DNA from: Tardiphaga robiniae
Lineage (GTDB): Bacteria > Pseudomonadota > Alphaproteobacteria > Rhizobiales > Xanthobacteraceae
NCBI RefSeq assembly: GCF_013359755.1
Contig: NZ_JABMCJ010000092.1
Span: 124,001 to 188,000, forward strand
Reading direction: 5' to 3'
DNA length: 64,000 nt
Made by a program: the position numbers and the translations under genes. How positions within the stretch are numbered: the stretch's first letter is position 1; every line of letters begins with the position of its first letter. Positions 34,534 to 45,823 of this stretch are shown piece by piece. Under the pieces are notes generated by a model. That model saw only the letters and a list, made by a program, of their open reading frames with translations. It did no database searches and was not told where the DNA came from.

Positions 34534-35526
34534 TCAGGTGGAGCTTTTGCGCTCCTGGCGCAGATCCGATGGCGAGGTGGCATATCGGCGCCGGAATGTC
34601 CGGTTGAAATACGACAAATCGTTGAAACCGGCCTCGTCCGCGATCTTCCCGATCCGCTCATCGGCCCGCAATGGGTCGAGTAGCAATGCATGAGCAAGGG
34701 CCAGACGCCGTTCGAGCAAATATTCCGACAGGCTGAGGCCGTGTTCGCGAAACAGCTTGCGGACATAGTCCGGCGAGATTTTCTGAGCCGCCGCCAGCGT
34801 TTCGGCCGAGAGGTCGTGATTTCCGAGGCCTGCTTCGATGGCTGCCTTGATCGCCTGCAAGCGCAGCATGCGGGTGCTGGAAGGTGGAGATGTCTCGGAG
34901 CGGTTCTCGCAACCGATTGTCAGAAGTGCGATCAGGCTACACAGATCGGCCACGACATGGTGCTGAAGATGGGTGGGGGCGGACCCGTCGAGGTCGATTG
35001 CTTCCTGAGAATGCGCCATCAATAGCCGCAACGTCTGAGCCTCCAGGAGGACAGGTCGCATGAGCCAGGCGCCGAGATTGGGCACCTTGATCGACAGTGC
35101 AGCACGGTCGATCTGAACGATCAGATGCTGCGTCTCACAAGATGACGTATGCCAACCGGCGTCCCTGGTTGTCATCAAGACTGCATGGTCCTGCTCGATG
35201 ATTTCTTCGCGGCCATGCTGCGATGCGCGGGCACGACCTTTCAGAACGACCGCAAACACAACATCGTCGGGCGACGACGCAGTCGCAGCATCCGGCATGC
35301 GATCGTTCGCCGGAAATCCTGTGCCGATAAAAACAATCGCGCCCGGCAACCTGTGCAAAGCAGTATCGGCCGAAAACGGGGAGTCCGTCGGAAGAGGGGA
35401 TTCGACGTTGAATGTCAGGCGCCCGAATTGAAGCTGCGGCGTCAGATTTTCCGAGGTCGCCTCGATCGAGGAATCGGGCGCTTCGGGACCGGGCCTTGAA
35501 GTCACGAGGATCAGTCCTGCAAGCAT
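34534..35526 (-). CDS. AraC-family transcriptional regulator
   Basis: 330 residues: an N-terminal AraC-like ligand/dimer domain (about 35-200, including DDVVFAVVLKGRARASQ) and a C-terminal double helix-turn-helix (about 230-325). The latter contains LAAAQKISPDYVRKLFREHG and IADEAGFNDLSYFNRTFRRR. The architecture resembles the AraC_binding_2 group that regulates aromatic or hydroxy-acid catabolism. It is divergent from the outer-membrane barrel gene with a 250-base region between them; whether it regulates that gene is unknown. Confidence 0.88.
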   Translation of the reverse strand: MLAGLILVTSRPGPEAPDSSIEATSENLTPQLQFGRLTFNVESPLPTDSPFSADTALHRLPGAIVFIGTGFPANDRMPDAATASSPDDVVFAVVLKGRARASQHGREEIIEQDHAVLMTTRDAGWHTSSCETQHLIVQIDRAALSIKVPNLGAWLMRPVLLEAQTLRLLMAHSQEAIDLDGSAPTHLQHHVVADLCSLIALLTIGCENRSETSPPSSTRMLRLQAIKAAIEAGLGNHDLSAETLAAAQKISPDYVRKLFREHGLSLSEYLLERRLALAHALLLDPLRADERIGKIADEAGFNDLSYFNRTFRRRYATSPSDLRQERKSST

Positions 35527-35781
35527 TGAACTATATCTTGGTCGTGCCAGTACGGATCGCGTTCATATTCATCGCTTTGCTGCGTCTTTGGGCGGTTTCT
35601 CTTTTGATAGTTCGCGATGCGCCATGTGGCCTGAACGCAACAAGCAGAACGAATTGCGGTGCCAGTCTCGCCCAGTCCTGCCGCGTCGCGTCCGTTCCAA
35701 GTCGCTGATGTCTCATTCAACTACACATCATCGAAGCAGGGCCTTGGGCCTGCCTTCGTTGATCTGTTGCTGAGGAGACTG

Positions 35782-36627
35782 ATGGTGAAACGTACCGTAT
35801 TGGCCGCTGCAGGCCTCGCCATCATGGCGTTTTCGTCGACCGCCGGCGCTGCGGATCTGTCGCCCCGCATGTACGCCAAGGCGCCGGTTCTGGTGGACCC
35901 CGGCATCAACTGGACCGGATTCTATGTCGGCCTCAACGGCGGCTACAGCTGGGGCAAGGGCGACGCCACTTTCCTGCCAGGCACCGCCTTTGCGTCGCCG
36001 GTCAAGCAGGACGTCAATGGCGGCCTCGGTGGCGGCCAGATCGGCTATAATTGGCAGCTCGATCGCACATGGGTCGTCGGTCTCGAAGCCGATATCCAGG
36101 GGACCGGTGAACGTGGCAGTGCGAACTCTCCGGTGAGTTCGCTGCGGACCACGTTGCCCGGCGGTGACTTCAATCTGTTGACGCAGACATCGGCAAACAG
36201 CTCATGGAGCTTCCCGTGGTTCGCCACATTCCGCGGCCGCGTCGGCCTGCTGGCAACGCCGGATCTGCTGCTTTACGGTACCGGCGGTCTGGTTGTCGGT
36301 GAGGTCAAATATTCCACCCAGACGACAGTAACGGGCCAGATCTTCGGGCCGGGCTCTGCTGGCACGACACCGGCCAGCGCCGCCGTGACGATTCCTGGCA
36401 CGCTGCTGTCGGAATCGCAGACCCGTGTCGGCTGGACCCTGGGCGCCGGTCTGGAAAAGAAGTTCGGCACCAACTGGTCGGCCAAGCTCGAATATCTTTA
36501 TCTCGATCTGGGCTCGGCGACCTATTTCGGAGGGACGGCCAACCAGACCTCGGTCGGCTTCCATGACCACGTCTTCCGCGCCGGCATCAATTACGCCTTC
36601 AGCCCGGCTGTTGTGGCCAAATACTGA
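35782..36627 (+). CDS. Outer-membrane beta-barrel protein (Omp25/31 type)
   Basis: 281 residues from the ATG at 35782, preceded by GAGGAG. A signal peptide (MVKRTVLAAAGLAIMAFSST, cleaved near AGAA) leads into an eight-stranded barrel, seen as alternating hydrophobic strands: NWTGFYVGLNGGYSWG, GLGGGQIGYNWQLDRTWVVG, WSAKLEYLYLDLG and the terminal FRAGINYAFS. The GFYVGLNGGY opening is characteristic of the porin_2-like OMP family of alphaproteobacteria. The final residue is Tyr, not Phe. A strong terminator follows. Likely structural surface protein. Confidence 0.9.
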   Translation: MVKRTVLAAAGLAIMAFSSTAGAADLSPRMYAKAPVLVDPGINWTGFYVGLNGGYSWGKGDATFLPGTAFASPVKQDVNGGLGGGQIGYNWQLDRTWVVGLEADIQGTGERGSANSPVSSLRTTLPGGDFNLLTQTSANSSWSFPWFATFRGRVGLLATPDLLLYGTGGLVVGEVKYSTQTTVTGQIFGPGSAGTTPASAAVTIPGTLLSESQTRVGWTLGAGLEKKFGTNWSAKLEYLYLDLGSATYFGGTANQTSVGFHDHVFRAGINYAFSPAVVAKY

Positions 36628-36652
36628 CCCTTTCGACCCTCCTGACGACTTC

Positions 36653-36679
36653 AAGCCCGGCCTCGTGCCGGGCTTTTTG
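36653..36679 (+). terminator. Intrinsic terminator after the beta-barrel gene
   Basis: AAGCCCGG cctcgtg CCGGGCTT followed by TTT. An 8-bp GC-rich stem with a T run, about 25 bases after the stop codon. Confidence 0.85.
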
Positions 36680-36760
36680 CTGTGCCGCCCATTCTGGGGA
36701 GGTCCGGGAGATCTAGCCATGCGCTTGTCGCGGGGCTGCGTCGTATCGTCCACCGATGCA

Positions 36761-36787
36761 TTATTCATAAGCTTGCTTATAATAAGC
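36761..36787. promoter_or_regulatory. EmrR/MarR-type operator dyad
   Basis: ATAAGC tt GCTTAT (36767-36780) is a perfect 6-bp inverted repeat inside a longer imperfect dyad (TTATTC before it and AATAA after it). A third half site ATAAGC follows at 36782-36787. It lies 20-40 bases before the emrR start and is AT-rich, as MarR-family operators are. Binding by the downstream gene product is inferred. Confidence 0.6.
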
Positions 36788-36807
36788 TAAGTTTACGGAG
36801 CCCCTCC

Positions 36808-37287
36808 ATGTCCTGCCAGCCTGACACCGGCACCGATTTCCTGTCCGCCTTGTTCGAGACCCAGCGCATGTTGCGGCTGCTGGCCGACAAGGAAGCGCGC
36901 CAGTTCGGCATGACCCGCGCCCAATGGGCGGTGCTCGCCAAGGTCGAGCGCAATGAGGGGCAAAAACAGACCGATCTCGCCGACGCCATGGAAATGGCGC
37001 CGATCAGCCTGACGCGGCTGATCGACAAGCTCTGCGACAGCGGCCTGATCGAACGCCGCAATGATGACACCGACCGCCGCATCAAGCGCCTCTATCTCAC
37101 CGAGGCCGCGCGCCCGCTGACGGCAAAGCTGGCGGTGCTGCGCGGCAACCTGATGCAGGTCGCGTTCGGCGGCGTGAGCGAGGCCGACATGCACCAGCTG
37201 GTCGCGCATCTGGAAACCATCAAAGACAATATCCGCGCTGCGCTGAGCCCCGCAGCCACAAAGACCAAGGAACAAGTCTATGGCTGA
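36808..37287 (+). CDS. MarR-family repressor of the Emr efflux operon
   Basis: 159 residues from the ATG at 36808. The winged-helix contains TRAQWAVLAKVERNEGQKQT, LTRLIDKLCDSGLIERRND and DRRIKRLYLT, the MarR pattern. It overlaps the emrA gene by eight bases, and a dyad with ATAAGC half-sites lies just upstream. This arrangement (marR-type repressor, HlyD-type adaptor, DHA2 pump) matches emrRAB, so it likely represses its own operon and is released by the pumped compound. Confidence 0.9.
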   Translation: MSCQPDTGTDFLSALFETQRMLRLLADKEARQFGMTRAQWAVLAKVERNEGQKQTDLADAMEMAPISLTRLIDKLCDSGLIERRNDDTDRRIKRLYLTEAARPLTAKLAVLRGNLMQVAFGGVSEADMHQLVAHLETIKDNIRAALSPAATKTKEQVYG

Positions 37288-38434
37288 GCCCGTGCTGAAA
37301 TTTCCCGACAAGGATGCGCCCGAGGGCGGATCCGATGGCGCCGCGACCACGCAGCGTCAGGGCGCAAAAGGTTTCCTGAAGCGCTATAGGCGAACGTTGC
37401 TGCTGGTCGTACTGCCTGCCATCGTTCTTGTTGGCGGCGTCGCCTTCTATCTGTCGGGCGGTCGCTATGTCGGCACTGACGATGCCTATGTCGGTGCGCA
37501 GAAGGTGCTGATCACGCCGGATATCTCCGGCAAGGTCGACAAGGTCGTGGTGCGCGAAGGCCAGCATGTCAAAGAAGGCGACGTGCTGTTCGAGATCGAT
37601 CCGGTGCCGTTCCGGCTGGCGCTCGACGATGCCAGGGCCAAGCTCGCCCAGGCCAAGACCACCTATGACAACCTCGTCAGCAACGTGAAGATCTACGGCC
37701 AGATGCAGGATCTGGCACAGCAGGGCGTCGACTTCAAACAGCGCGACGTCGAACGCAAGTCGACCCTGGTCAAGAGCAATTTCGGCTCGCAGCTCGATCT
37801 CGACAATGCGGCGACGGCGGCGGTGACCGCGAAAGCGCAGCTCGAACTCCTGAGGCAGCAGCTCGCGACCTCGATGAACCAGCTGCTCGGCAATCCCGAC
37901 CTGCCGCTGGCCCAGTTCCCGCCTTACGCGCAGGCGCAGTCGGCGCTCGATCAGGCGCAGCGCAATCTCGACCACACTGTGCTGAAGGCGCCGATCTCCG
38001 GTGTCGCGACGCAGGTCGACAACATCCAGCTCGGCCGCTTCGCCATGGCCGGCACGCCGATCCTCACGGTGATCGACGACAACAGGCCGTGGGTCGATGC
38101 CAACCTGAAGGAATCCGATTTCACTTACATCGCCGTCGGACAGACTGTGGAGATCGACGTCGATGCGTTCCCGAACCACGCCTTCAAGGGCACTGTCGGT
38201 TCGCTGAGCCCTGGCACCGGCGCGCAATTCGCGATCCTGCCGCCGCAAAACGCCACCGGCAACTTCGTCAAGGTGGTGCAGCGCGTGCCGGTGCGGATCT
38301 ATCTCGATTATGCAGATCCCTTCGTGAAGCGACTGAAGGCCGGCATGAGCACTTACACGACAATCGATACCAAGCATCATCGCTCGCTGGCGGGCCTGCT
38401 CGGCCTGTCATCGGCCAAGGCTGCTCAGGACTGA
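37280..38434 (+). CDS. EmrA-type membrane fusion protein
   Basis: 384 residues: an N-terminal membrane anchor (LLLVVLPAIVLVGGVAFYLS), then the YVGTDDAYVGAQKVLITPDI opening of HlyD/EmrA adaptors, an alpha-helical hairpin (about 115-215) and a beta-barrel C-terminal domain. DHTVLKAPISGVATQVDNIQ and VGQTVEIDVDAFPNHAFKG are typical. It spans the periplasm between the EmrB pump and an outer-membrane channel; no TolC gene is nearby. Starts within the marR gene end (8-base overlap); the emrB gene follows after four bases. Confidence 0.92.
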   Translation: MAEPVLKFPDKDAPEGGSDGAATTQRQGAKGFLKRYRRTLLLVVLPAIVLVGGVAFYLSGGRYVGTDDAYVGAQKVLITPDISGKVDKVVVREGQHVKEGDVLFEIDPVPFRLALDDARAKLAQAKTTYDNLVSNVKIYGQMQDLAQQGVDFKQRDVERKSTLVKSNFGSQLDLDNAATAAVTAKAQLELLRQQLATSMNQLLGNPDLPLAQFPPYAQAQSALDQAQRNLDHTVLKAPISGVATQVDNIQLGRFAMAGTPILTVIDDNRPWVDANLKESDFTYIAVGQTVEIDVDAFPNHAFKGTVGSLSPGTGAQFAILPPQNATGNFVKVVQRVPVRIYLDYADPFVKRLKAGMSTYTTIDTKHHRSLAGLLGLSSAKAAQD

Positions 38435-38438
38435 TCCC

Positions 38439-40010
38439 ATGAGTACGTCGGCGCCATCTCCCAGTGCGGTCCCCGGCTTTCGCCGGAATATGGTGACGAT
38501 CTGCGCCATGACCGCGACCATCATGCAGGCGCTCGACACCACCATCGCCAATGTGGCTCTGCCCTATATGCAGGGCACGCTGTCGGCGTCGCAGGATCAG
38601 GTCAACTGGGTGTTGACGTCCTACATCGTCGCGGCGGCGATCATGACCGCGCCGGTCGGCTGGATCGCCAATAGATTTGGCCGCAAGAAGATCTTCATCG
38701 TCTGTTCGGCGGGCTTCACGGTCGCCTCGGTGCTGTGCGGCCTCGCACAGGACATCAACCAGATGGTCGGCTTTCGCCTGTTGCAGGGCGTGTTTGGCGC
38801 GGCACTCGTGCCGCTGTCGCAGGCGGTAATGCTCGACAGTTACGCGCTGCATGAACGCGCCAAGGCGATGTCGATCTGGGGTATGGGCGTGATGCTCGGC
38901 CCGATCATGGGGCCTTCATTGGGCGCCTGGCTGACTGAAACCTATTCCTGGCACTGGGTGTTCTTCGTCAATCTGCCCTTCGGCATCGTCACGGTGTTTG
39001 GTCTGCTGGCCTTCATGGACGAGACCAAGACCAATGCAGAACTGAAATTCGACTGGTTTGGCTTTGGCGCGCTGGCTATCGGAATCGGTGCGATGCAGCT
39101 CGCGCTTGACCGCGGCGAGCAACTCGGTTGGCTCGAATCCAACGAAATCGTCATCGAGGCGATCGTCTCGATTATCGGCTTCTATTATTTCTTCGCGCAT
39201 TCCTTCACGACCTCGAAGCCGTTCATCCAGTTCGCCATCTTCAAGGACAAGAATTTTGTCGGCGGCTGCGTGTTCATGGCTGTCATGGGGCTGGTGTTGT
39301 ATTCGACGATGGCACTATCGTCGCCCTATCTGCAGAACGTCATCGGCTATCCGATCCTCACGGCAGGTCTGCTGCTGGCGACGCGTGGCTCCGGCACCTT
39401 CGTGGCGATGATGCTGGTCGGGCGCATTATGAAATATGTCGAGGCGCGTACACTGATCATGGTGGGAATGGCGCTGATGTCGGTGTCGCTGTTCTTTACG
39501 TCGATGTGGACCGACCAGACCGGCGTGCCGGAGATCGTCATCGTTTCGATCGCGCAGGGATTTGGCCTCGGTCTCGTCTTCGTGCCGCTGTCCACCGTGG
39601 CGTTCCTGACACTGCCAAATCATCTGCGCACCGACGGCACCTCGATGCTCACGCTGCTGCGCAATGTCGCGAGTTCGATCGGCATCTCCATTGTAATCGC
39701 GCAGCTCACCTCAAACACCCGTATGGCCCATGCGGTGCTGGTCGAGCACATCACGCCGTTCAGCAATGCGCTGCAGATGCCCAATGTCACCAGCGCGATC
39801 AACCTCGCCACCGACAGCGGCCGCGCCATGATGGACGCCATCGTCACGCTGCAGGCCACGATCATCGCCTTCGGGTTGGATTATCAGATGGTGATGCTGG
39901 TGACGCTCTGCGCGATTCCGATGGCGCTGATCATCGGCTCGTCCAAGGCGACCTTGCGCGCGCAGGCGGCGAAGCCGGGCGCGGATGAGCATCCGGCGGT
40001 GATGGAGTAA
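38439..40010 (+). CDS. DHA2-family MFS multidrug exporter, EmrB type
   Basis: 523 residues with fourteen hydrophobic helices. The DHA2 hallmarks are present: MQALDTTIANVALPYMQG in helix 1, then VNWVLTSYIVAAAIMTAPVG, WIANRFGRKKIF (motif A) and motif C GMGVMLGPIMGPSLGAWLTE. It exports hydrophobic toxic compounds with proton exchange, using the adaptor encoded upstream. Third gene of the marR-emrA-emrB unit; a palindromic repeat follows. Confidence 0.93.
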   Translation: MSTSAPSPSAVPGFRRNMVTICAMTATIMQALDTTIANVALPYMQGTLSASQDQVNWVLTSYIVAAAIMTAPVGWIANRFGRKKIFIVCSAGFTVASVLCGLAQDINQMVGFRLLQGVFGAALVPLSQAVMLDSYALHERAKAMSIWGMGVMLGPIMGPSLGAWLTETYSWHWVFFVNLPFGIVTVFGLLAFMDETKTNAELKFDWFGFGALAIGIGAMQLALDRGEQLGWLESNEIVIEAIVSIIGFYYFFAHSFTTSKPFIQFAIFKDKNFVGGCVFMAVMGLVLYSTMALSSPYLQNVIGYPILTAGLLLATRGSGTFVAMMLVGRIMKYVEARTLIMVGMALMSVSLFFTSMWTDQTGVPEIVIVSIAQGFGLGLVFVPLSTVAFLTLPNHLRTDGTSMLTLLRNVASSIGISIVIAQLTSNTRMAHAVLVEHITPFSNALQMPNVTSAINLATDSGRAMMDAIVTLQATIIAFGLDYQMVMLVTLCAIPMALIIGSSKATLRAQAAKPGADEHPAVME

Positions 40011-40035
40011 TTGAAGCGGAGACGCTGATGGTTTC

Positions 40036-40207
40036 CCTCCCTCAAGTCCAGCGAAGCTGGACGCAGTGGGGAGGGGCGGCCGATAGGCCGGGGTGGGGTC
40101 TCTCCCCAAGCGAGGACGCCGTGTGTGGCTCCCCACCCGTCTCGACCGCTTCGCGGTCGATCCACCCTCCCCACCTGCGCGGCTCCGCCGCTTTGGGGGA
40201 GGGATAA
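40036..40207. repeat. Composite palindromic repeat after emrB
   Basis: Begins with TCCCTCCCTC and ends GGGGGAGGGATAAG. Inside are hairpins TCCAGCgaaGCTGGA, GACCGCttcGCGGTC and GCGCGGCtccGCCGC. Structure resembles that of the other composite repeats in the window, with different sequence. It fills the gap between emrB and pcaG. Confidence 0.65.
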
Positions 40208-40215
40208 GAGAGACA

Positions 40216-40797
40216 TCACACGTCGAAGAACACCGTCTCGTTGTCGCCTTGCAGGTGGATATCAAACCGATACACGCCAGGCGCCGTCTTCTTCGCGATG
40301 ATCGTTGCGCGGCGGTCGGCCGGCACGAGGTTCATCACGGCGTCGCTCGCGTTCGCCGCTTCGTCCTCGAAATAGATGCGCGTCATCGACTGCATCGTCA
40401 TGCCGCGGCCAAACACGGCCATCACGATATGCGGCGCCTGCGGCTTGCCGTCATGGCCGGGCACGGCGCCGGGCTTGACAGTGTCGAACGAATATTCGCC
40501 GGCATCGGTGGTGCCGGAGCGGCCGAAACCCCTGAAGCTCGAATTCGGCAGCCCGCGGGTATCCTGCGGATCGGCGAAGCGGCCCTGCGCGTCGGCCTGC
40601 CAGATTTCCAGCACGGCATCGGGCACAACCTTGCCATCGCCGTCATAGATCACGCCTTCGATGCGGATCTTGTCGCCGGTGACATCGGGCGTCAGCAGGT
40701 TGTTGGTGAAGGCGTCGTTCCAGGCGTATTCGCCGTTCGGTGTCAGGCCGTAGGCATAGAACGGACCGACGGTCTGCGACGGGGTAATTCCGGGCAT
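40216..40797 (-). CDS. pcaG: Protocatechuate 3,4-dioxygenase, alpha subunit
   Basis: 193 residues matching PcaG: TPSQTVGPFYAYGL opening, then VPDAVLEIWQADAQGRFADP and IVMAVFGRGM. The alpha subunit lacks the iron ligands and pairs with PcaH to form the intradiol enzyme that opens protocatechuate to beta-carboxymuconate. Its start overlaps the pcaH stop by one base (TGATG). Confidence 0.95.
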   Translation of the reverse strand: MPGITPSQTVGPFYAYGLTPNGEYAWNDAFTNNLLTPDVTGDKIRIEGVIYDGDGKVVPDAVLEIWQADAQGRFADPQDTRGLPNSSFRGFGRSGTTDAGEYSFDTVKPGAVPGHDGKPQAPHIVMAVFGRGMTMQSMTRIYFEDEAANASDAVMNLVPADRRATIIAKKTAPGVYRFDIHLQGDNETVFFDV

Positions 40798-41498
40798 CAG
40801 TGATTCTCCGTCGGGGTAGCGTTGCGGCCGCGCAGCACGATATTGAAACGATAGGCCAGCGCCCAGCCGGGCTCGGTGACGTCGAGGTCGAAATCCGACA
40901 CCATGCGCAGGCGTGCCTTTTCGTCGGTGACCGAGTTGAAGATCGGGTCGAACGGAAACAGCGGATCGTTCGGGAAATACATCTGCGTCACGAGGCGCGA
41001 GACGAAGGAGTGGCCGAACACCGAGAAGTGGATGTGGGCAGGGCGCCAGGCATTATGGTGATTGCCCCACGGATAGGCGCCGGGCTTGATAGTGACGAAC
41101 TTGTAGTTGCCCGCGGCGTCGGTGACGGTGCGGCCGGCGCCGGTGAAGTTCGGATCGAGCGGCGCGGGATGCTGGTCCCAGACATGCACGTAACGTCCGC
41201 AGGCATTGGCCTGCCAGAGTTCGACCAGCGTGTTCGGCACGCCGCGGCCGTCCTCGTCCATCACCGTGCCGTGCACGATGATGCGTTCGCCGAGCGGCTC
41301 GCCCGCATGCATGGTGGTGAGGTCATGATCGCCGGGTCGTACCGTCTCGTGGCCATAGACCGGTCCTGTCGTTTCCGACAGTGTGTGAGGCATCAGGATG
41401 CGCTGCTTCTGCGGCGCGCGCTTGATGGTGCTCTTGTAGCCGGGTGAGAGGCGCGGCGCGTGCGCCGCATTGCTCTCGACGGGATAGATTAGCGTCAT
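40797..41498 (-). CDS. pcaH: Protocatechuate 3,4-dioxygenase, beta subunit
   Basis: 233 residues from the ATG at 41498, preceded by GGGGAAA. Contains LVELWQANACGRYVHVWDQH with the axial tyrosine, and AYPWGNHHNAWRPAHIHFSV with the second tyrosine and the two iron-binding histidines of non-haem Fe(III) intradiol dioxygenases. With PcaG it cleaves protocatechuate. Upstream pcaF is 59 bases away on the same strand, so the three probably form one operon. The remaining pca genes (pcaB, pcaC, pcaD, pcaIJ and a regulator) are not in the window. Confidence 0.95.
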   Translation of the reverse strand: MTLIYPVESNAAHAPRLSPGYKSTIKRAPQKQRILMPHTLSETTGPVYGHETVRPGDHDLTTMHAGEPLGERIIVHGTVMDEDGRGVPNTLVELWQANACGRYVHVWDQHPAPLDPNFTGAGRTVTDAAGNYKFVTIKPGAYPWGNHHNAWRPAHIHFSVFGHSFVSRLVTQMYFPNDPLFPFDPIFNSVTDEKARLRMVSDFDLDVTEPGWALAYRFNIVLRGRNATPTENH

Positions 41499-41557
41499 GC
41501 TGGTTTCCCCTTTGGCCGCCGCGGATCCCGCGGCGGCTTGCTTGTGGACGTAGTTTT

Positions 41558-42766
<1,209 letters not shown>

Positions 42767-42998
42767 CAATTCTCTCCCTGGAGACTGCATCCGCGCTCGA
42801 TTGCCGGATTTTCGCGGTGGTTTTAAGAACCCCCGCTGACCCGGTCAAATGCTGCCGCTGGATGGCAGCGTTGTCCTTGGAATTGCGGATATGAAATCGC
42901 AGTTGACTTGTCAACTGCCTCGCCGCGGTGGGGAAAACTACGGTTTGCGACAGCTGCGGGTGGGATCGGCGGAGCAAAATTTGCTAGCGTCCGCCGCC

Positions 42999-45722
42999 AT
43001 GACGATCCAGCAGCCCATTACCGCCCCAGAACCCGCTCCCCGCGTGGATGACACCGCAAAAGTGTCTCCCATGATGGAACAGTACCTCGAGATCAAGGCC
43101 GCGAATCCCGGCCTCTTGCTGTTCTACCGGATGGGCGATTTCTACGAGATCTTCTTCGAGGATGCGGAGGTCGCCTCGCGCGCCCTGGGCATCGTGCTGA
43201 CCAAACGCGGCAAGCATCAGGGCATGGATATCCCGATGTGCGGCGTGCCGGTGGTTCGCGCCGATGATTATCTGCACCGCCTGATCTCGCTCGGCATCCG
43301 TGTCGCCGTCTGCGAACAGATGGAGGATCCGGCCGAGGCGAAGAAGCGCGGCGGCAAGAGCGTGGTCCGCCGCGACGTCGTGCGCGTGGTCACGCCGGGC
43401 ACGCTGACCGAAGAAAACCTGCTCGACGCGCGGGCCAATAATTATCTGCTGGCGATTGCGCGCAGCAAGGGCTCAAGCGGTGCGGATCGCATCGGTCTGG
43501 CCTGGATCGATATTTCGACCGCCGAATTCATTGTCACCGAATGTGCGACAGGCGAACTCGGCGCGACGCTGGCGCGGATCAATCCGAACGAGGTGCTGGT
43601 TACGGATGCGCTCTACAGCGATCCTGATCTCAGCCAGTTGCTGCGCGAATTGCCGGCGGTGACGCCGCTGACCCGTGACGTGTTCGATGGTGCCACCGCC
43701 GAGCGCCGGCTGTGCGATTACTTTGCCGTCGCCACCATGGACGGCCTCAGCGCCATGTCGCGGCTTGAAGCGACCGCTGCGGCGGCGTGCGTCACCTATG
43801 TCGAGCGCACCCAGGTCGGCAAACGCGTGCCGCTGTCGCCGCCGACCCACGAAGCGGTCGGCACCACCATGGCCATCGATCCGGCGACGCGCGCCAATCT
43901 CGAACTGACGCGCACGCTATCAGGCGAGCGCAAGGGCTCGCTGCTGGATGCGATCGACTGCACCGTGACCGCGGCTGGATCGCGGCTGCTGGCGCAACGG
44001 CTGGCCGCGCCGCTGACCGATGAAGCGGCCATCGGCCGCCGGCTCGATGCCGTCGCGAGTTTCGTATCGGACAGCGGGCTGCGCGACGATCTGCGCTCGG
44101 CCCTGAAGACCGCGCCGGACATGTCCCGCGCATTGGCCCGCCTCTCTGTCGGCCGCGGTGGTCCGCGCGATCTCGCCTGCTTGCGTGATGGTGTGCTTGC
44201 CGCCGATCAGGTGCTTGATCGTCTCGGCGTCATCGACAATCTGCCAGCGGATATCACGGCTGCCATGGCCGGCCTGCGCCGTCCGTCGCGTGAGCTCGCG
44301 GCGACCTTCGCCCGCGCACTGGCCGACGATCTTCCGCTGCTGAAGCGCGACGGTGGTTTTGTCCGCGAAGGCTTCGAGGCCGCGCTCGACGAGACCCGCA
44401 ATCTGCGCGACGCCTCGCGCCTCGTGGTCGCTGCGATGCAGGCGCGGTATGCCGACGACACCGGTGTGAAGGGTCTCAAAATCCGCCACAACAACGTGCT
44501 CGGCTATTTCGTCGAAGTCACCGCGCAGCATGGCGACAAGTTGATGCAAGCCCCGCTGAACGCGACCTTCATCCACCGCCAGACGCTGGCCGGGCAGGTG
44601 CGTTTCACCACCTCCGAACTCGGCGAGATCGAAGCCAAGATCGCCAATGCCGGCGACCGCGCGCTCGGGCTCGAGCTCGAAATTTTCGAACGGCTGTCGG
44701 CGATGGTCGCCGAGGCGTCGGAAGATCTGCGCGCTGCGGCGCATGCTTTCGCGCTGCTCGATGTTGCAACGGCTCTGGCGAAGCTGGCGGTCGATGACAA
44801 CTATGTCCGCCCCGAAGTCGACAACTCGCTGCTCTTCGCCATCGAGGGCGGCCGGCATCCCGTCGTCGAACAGGCGCTGCGCCGCGACGGCCAGCCGTTC
44901 ATCGCCAATGCCAGCGATCTGTCGCCCGGGCCGGGGCAGAAGTCCGGCCAGATCTGGCTGATCACTGGTCCGAACATGGCCGGTAAGTCGACCTTCCTGC
45001 GCCAGAACGCTTTGATCGCGCTGCTCGCGCAAATAGGCAGTTTCGTGCCGGCCTCGCGCGCCCGCATCGGCATTGTCGACAGGCTCTTTTCGCGCGTCGG
45101 CGCCGCCGACGATCTGGCGCGCGGCCGTTCGACCTTCATGGTCGAAATGGTCGAGACCGCCGTCATTCTCAATCAAGCGACCGAACGTGCGTTGGTGATC
45201 TTGGATGAAATCGGCCGCGGCACTGCGACCTTCGACGGTCTATCGATCGCCTGGGCCGCGATAGAGCATCTGCATGAGAGCAATCGCTGCCGCGCACTGT
45301 TCGCAACGCATTATCACGAGCTCACCGCGCTCTCCGCCAAGCTGCCGCGGCTGTTCAATGCCACGGTGCGGGTCAAGGAATGGCACGGCGACGTGGTGTT
45401 CCTGCACGAGGTGCTACCCGGCTCAGCGGATCGCTCCTATGGCATTCAGGTGGCCAAGCTCGCGGGCCTGCCGCCGGCGGTAATCGCGCGCGCGAAGTCG
45501 GTGCTGGCCAAGCTTGAAGCGCAGGATCGCGGCCAGAGCGCCAAGGCGCTGATGGATGACCTGCCGCTGTTCGCAATCACCGCGCGTGCACCGGTCGAGG
45601 CGGCTCCTCCGTCGGAGGCGGAATTGCTGATGGACGCCGTGAAGGCGCTGCATCCCGACGAGATGTCGCCAAGGGAGGCGCTGGATGCGCTCTATGCGCT
45701 GAAGGCGAAACTGCCGAAGTAA
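42999..45722 (+). CDS. mutS: DNA mismatch repair protein MutS
   Basis: 907 residues from the ATG at 42999. Domain order is that of MutS1: mismatch-recognition domain with [16 protein letters not shown] (phenylalanine-glutamate FxE motif), connector, core and clamp domains, then the ATPase with [20 protein letters not shown] and [20 protein letters not shown], ending in a dimerisation tail. It recognises mismatches and recruits MutL. The upstream frame to 42849 is open but not needed. A divergent gene, pcaF, lies upstream. Confidence 0.96.
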   Translation: MTIQQPITAPEPAPRVDDTAKVSPMMEQYLEIKAANPGLLLFYRMGDFYEIFFEDAEVASRALGIVLTKRGKHQGMDIPMCGVPVVRADDYLHRLISLGIRVAVCEQMEDPAEAKKRGGKSVVRRDVVRVVTPGTLTEENLLDARANNYLLAIARSKGSSGADRIGLAWIDISTAEFIVTECATGELGATLARINPNEVLVTDALYSDPDLSQLLRELPAVTPLTRDVFDGATAERRLCDYFAVATMDGLSAMSRLEATAAAACVTYVERTQVGKRVPLSPPTHEAVGTTMAIDPATRANLELTRTLSGERKGSLLDAIDCTVTAAGSRLLAQRLAAPLTDEAAIGRRLDAVASFVSDSGLRDDLRSALKTAPDMSRALARLSVGRGGPRDLACLRDGVLAADQVLDRLGVIDNLPADITAAMAGLRRPSRELAATFARALADDLPLLKRDGGFVREGFEAALDETRNLRDASRLVVAAMQARYADDTGVKGLKIRHNNVLGYFVEVTAQHGDKLMQAPLNATFIHRQTLAGQVRFTTSELGEIEAKIANAGDRALGLELEIFERLSAMVAEASEDLRAAAHAFALLDVATALAKLAVDDNYVRPEVDNSLLFAIEGGRHPVVEQALRRDGQPFIANASDLSPGPGQKSGQIWLITGPNMAGKSTFLRQNALIALLAQIGSFVPASRARIGIVDRLFSRVGAADDLARGRSTFMVEMVETAVILNQATERALVILDEIGRGTATFDGLSIAWAAIEHLHESNRCRALFATHYHELTALSAKLPRLFNATVRVKEWHGDVVFLHEVLPGSADRSYGIQVAKLAGLPPAVIARAKSVLAKLEAQDRGQSAKALMDDLPLFAITARAPVEAAPPSEAELLMDAVKALHPDEMSPREALDALYALKAKLPK

Positions 45723-45734
45723 CATTCTCTATCG

Positions 45735-45818
45735 TCATGCCCGGCCTTGTGCCGGGCATCCACGCCTTGTTTCTCTGCGCCAAAGACGTGGATGGCCGGG
45801 ACGAGCCCGGCCATGACG
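45735..45818. repeat. CATGGCCGGG-type palindromic repeat, opposite orientation
   Basis: CATGCCCGGCcttgtGCCGGGCAT precedes ACGTGGATGGCCGGGacgagCCCGGCCATGACG. Reverse-orientation copy of the element at 21338-21424. It lies just after mutS and could also end its transcript. Confidence 0.7.
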
Positions 45819-45823
45819 GGGTT

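Noticed and set aside
43920-45176. 418-aa minus-strand frame inside mutS
   Set aside because: Antisense shadow of mutS.
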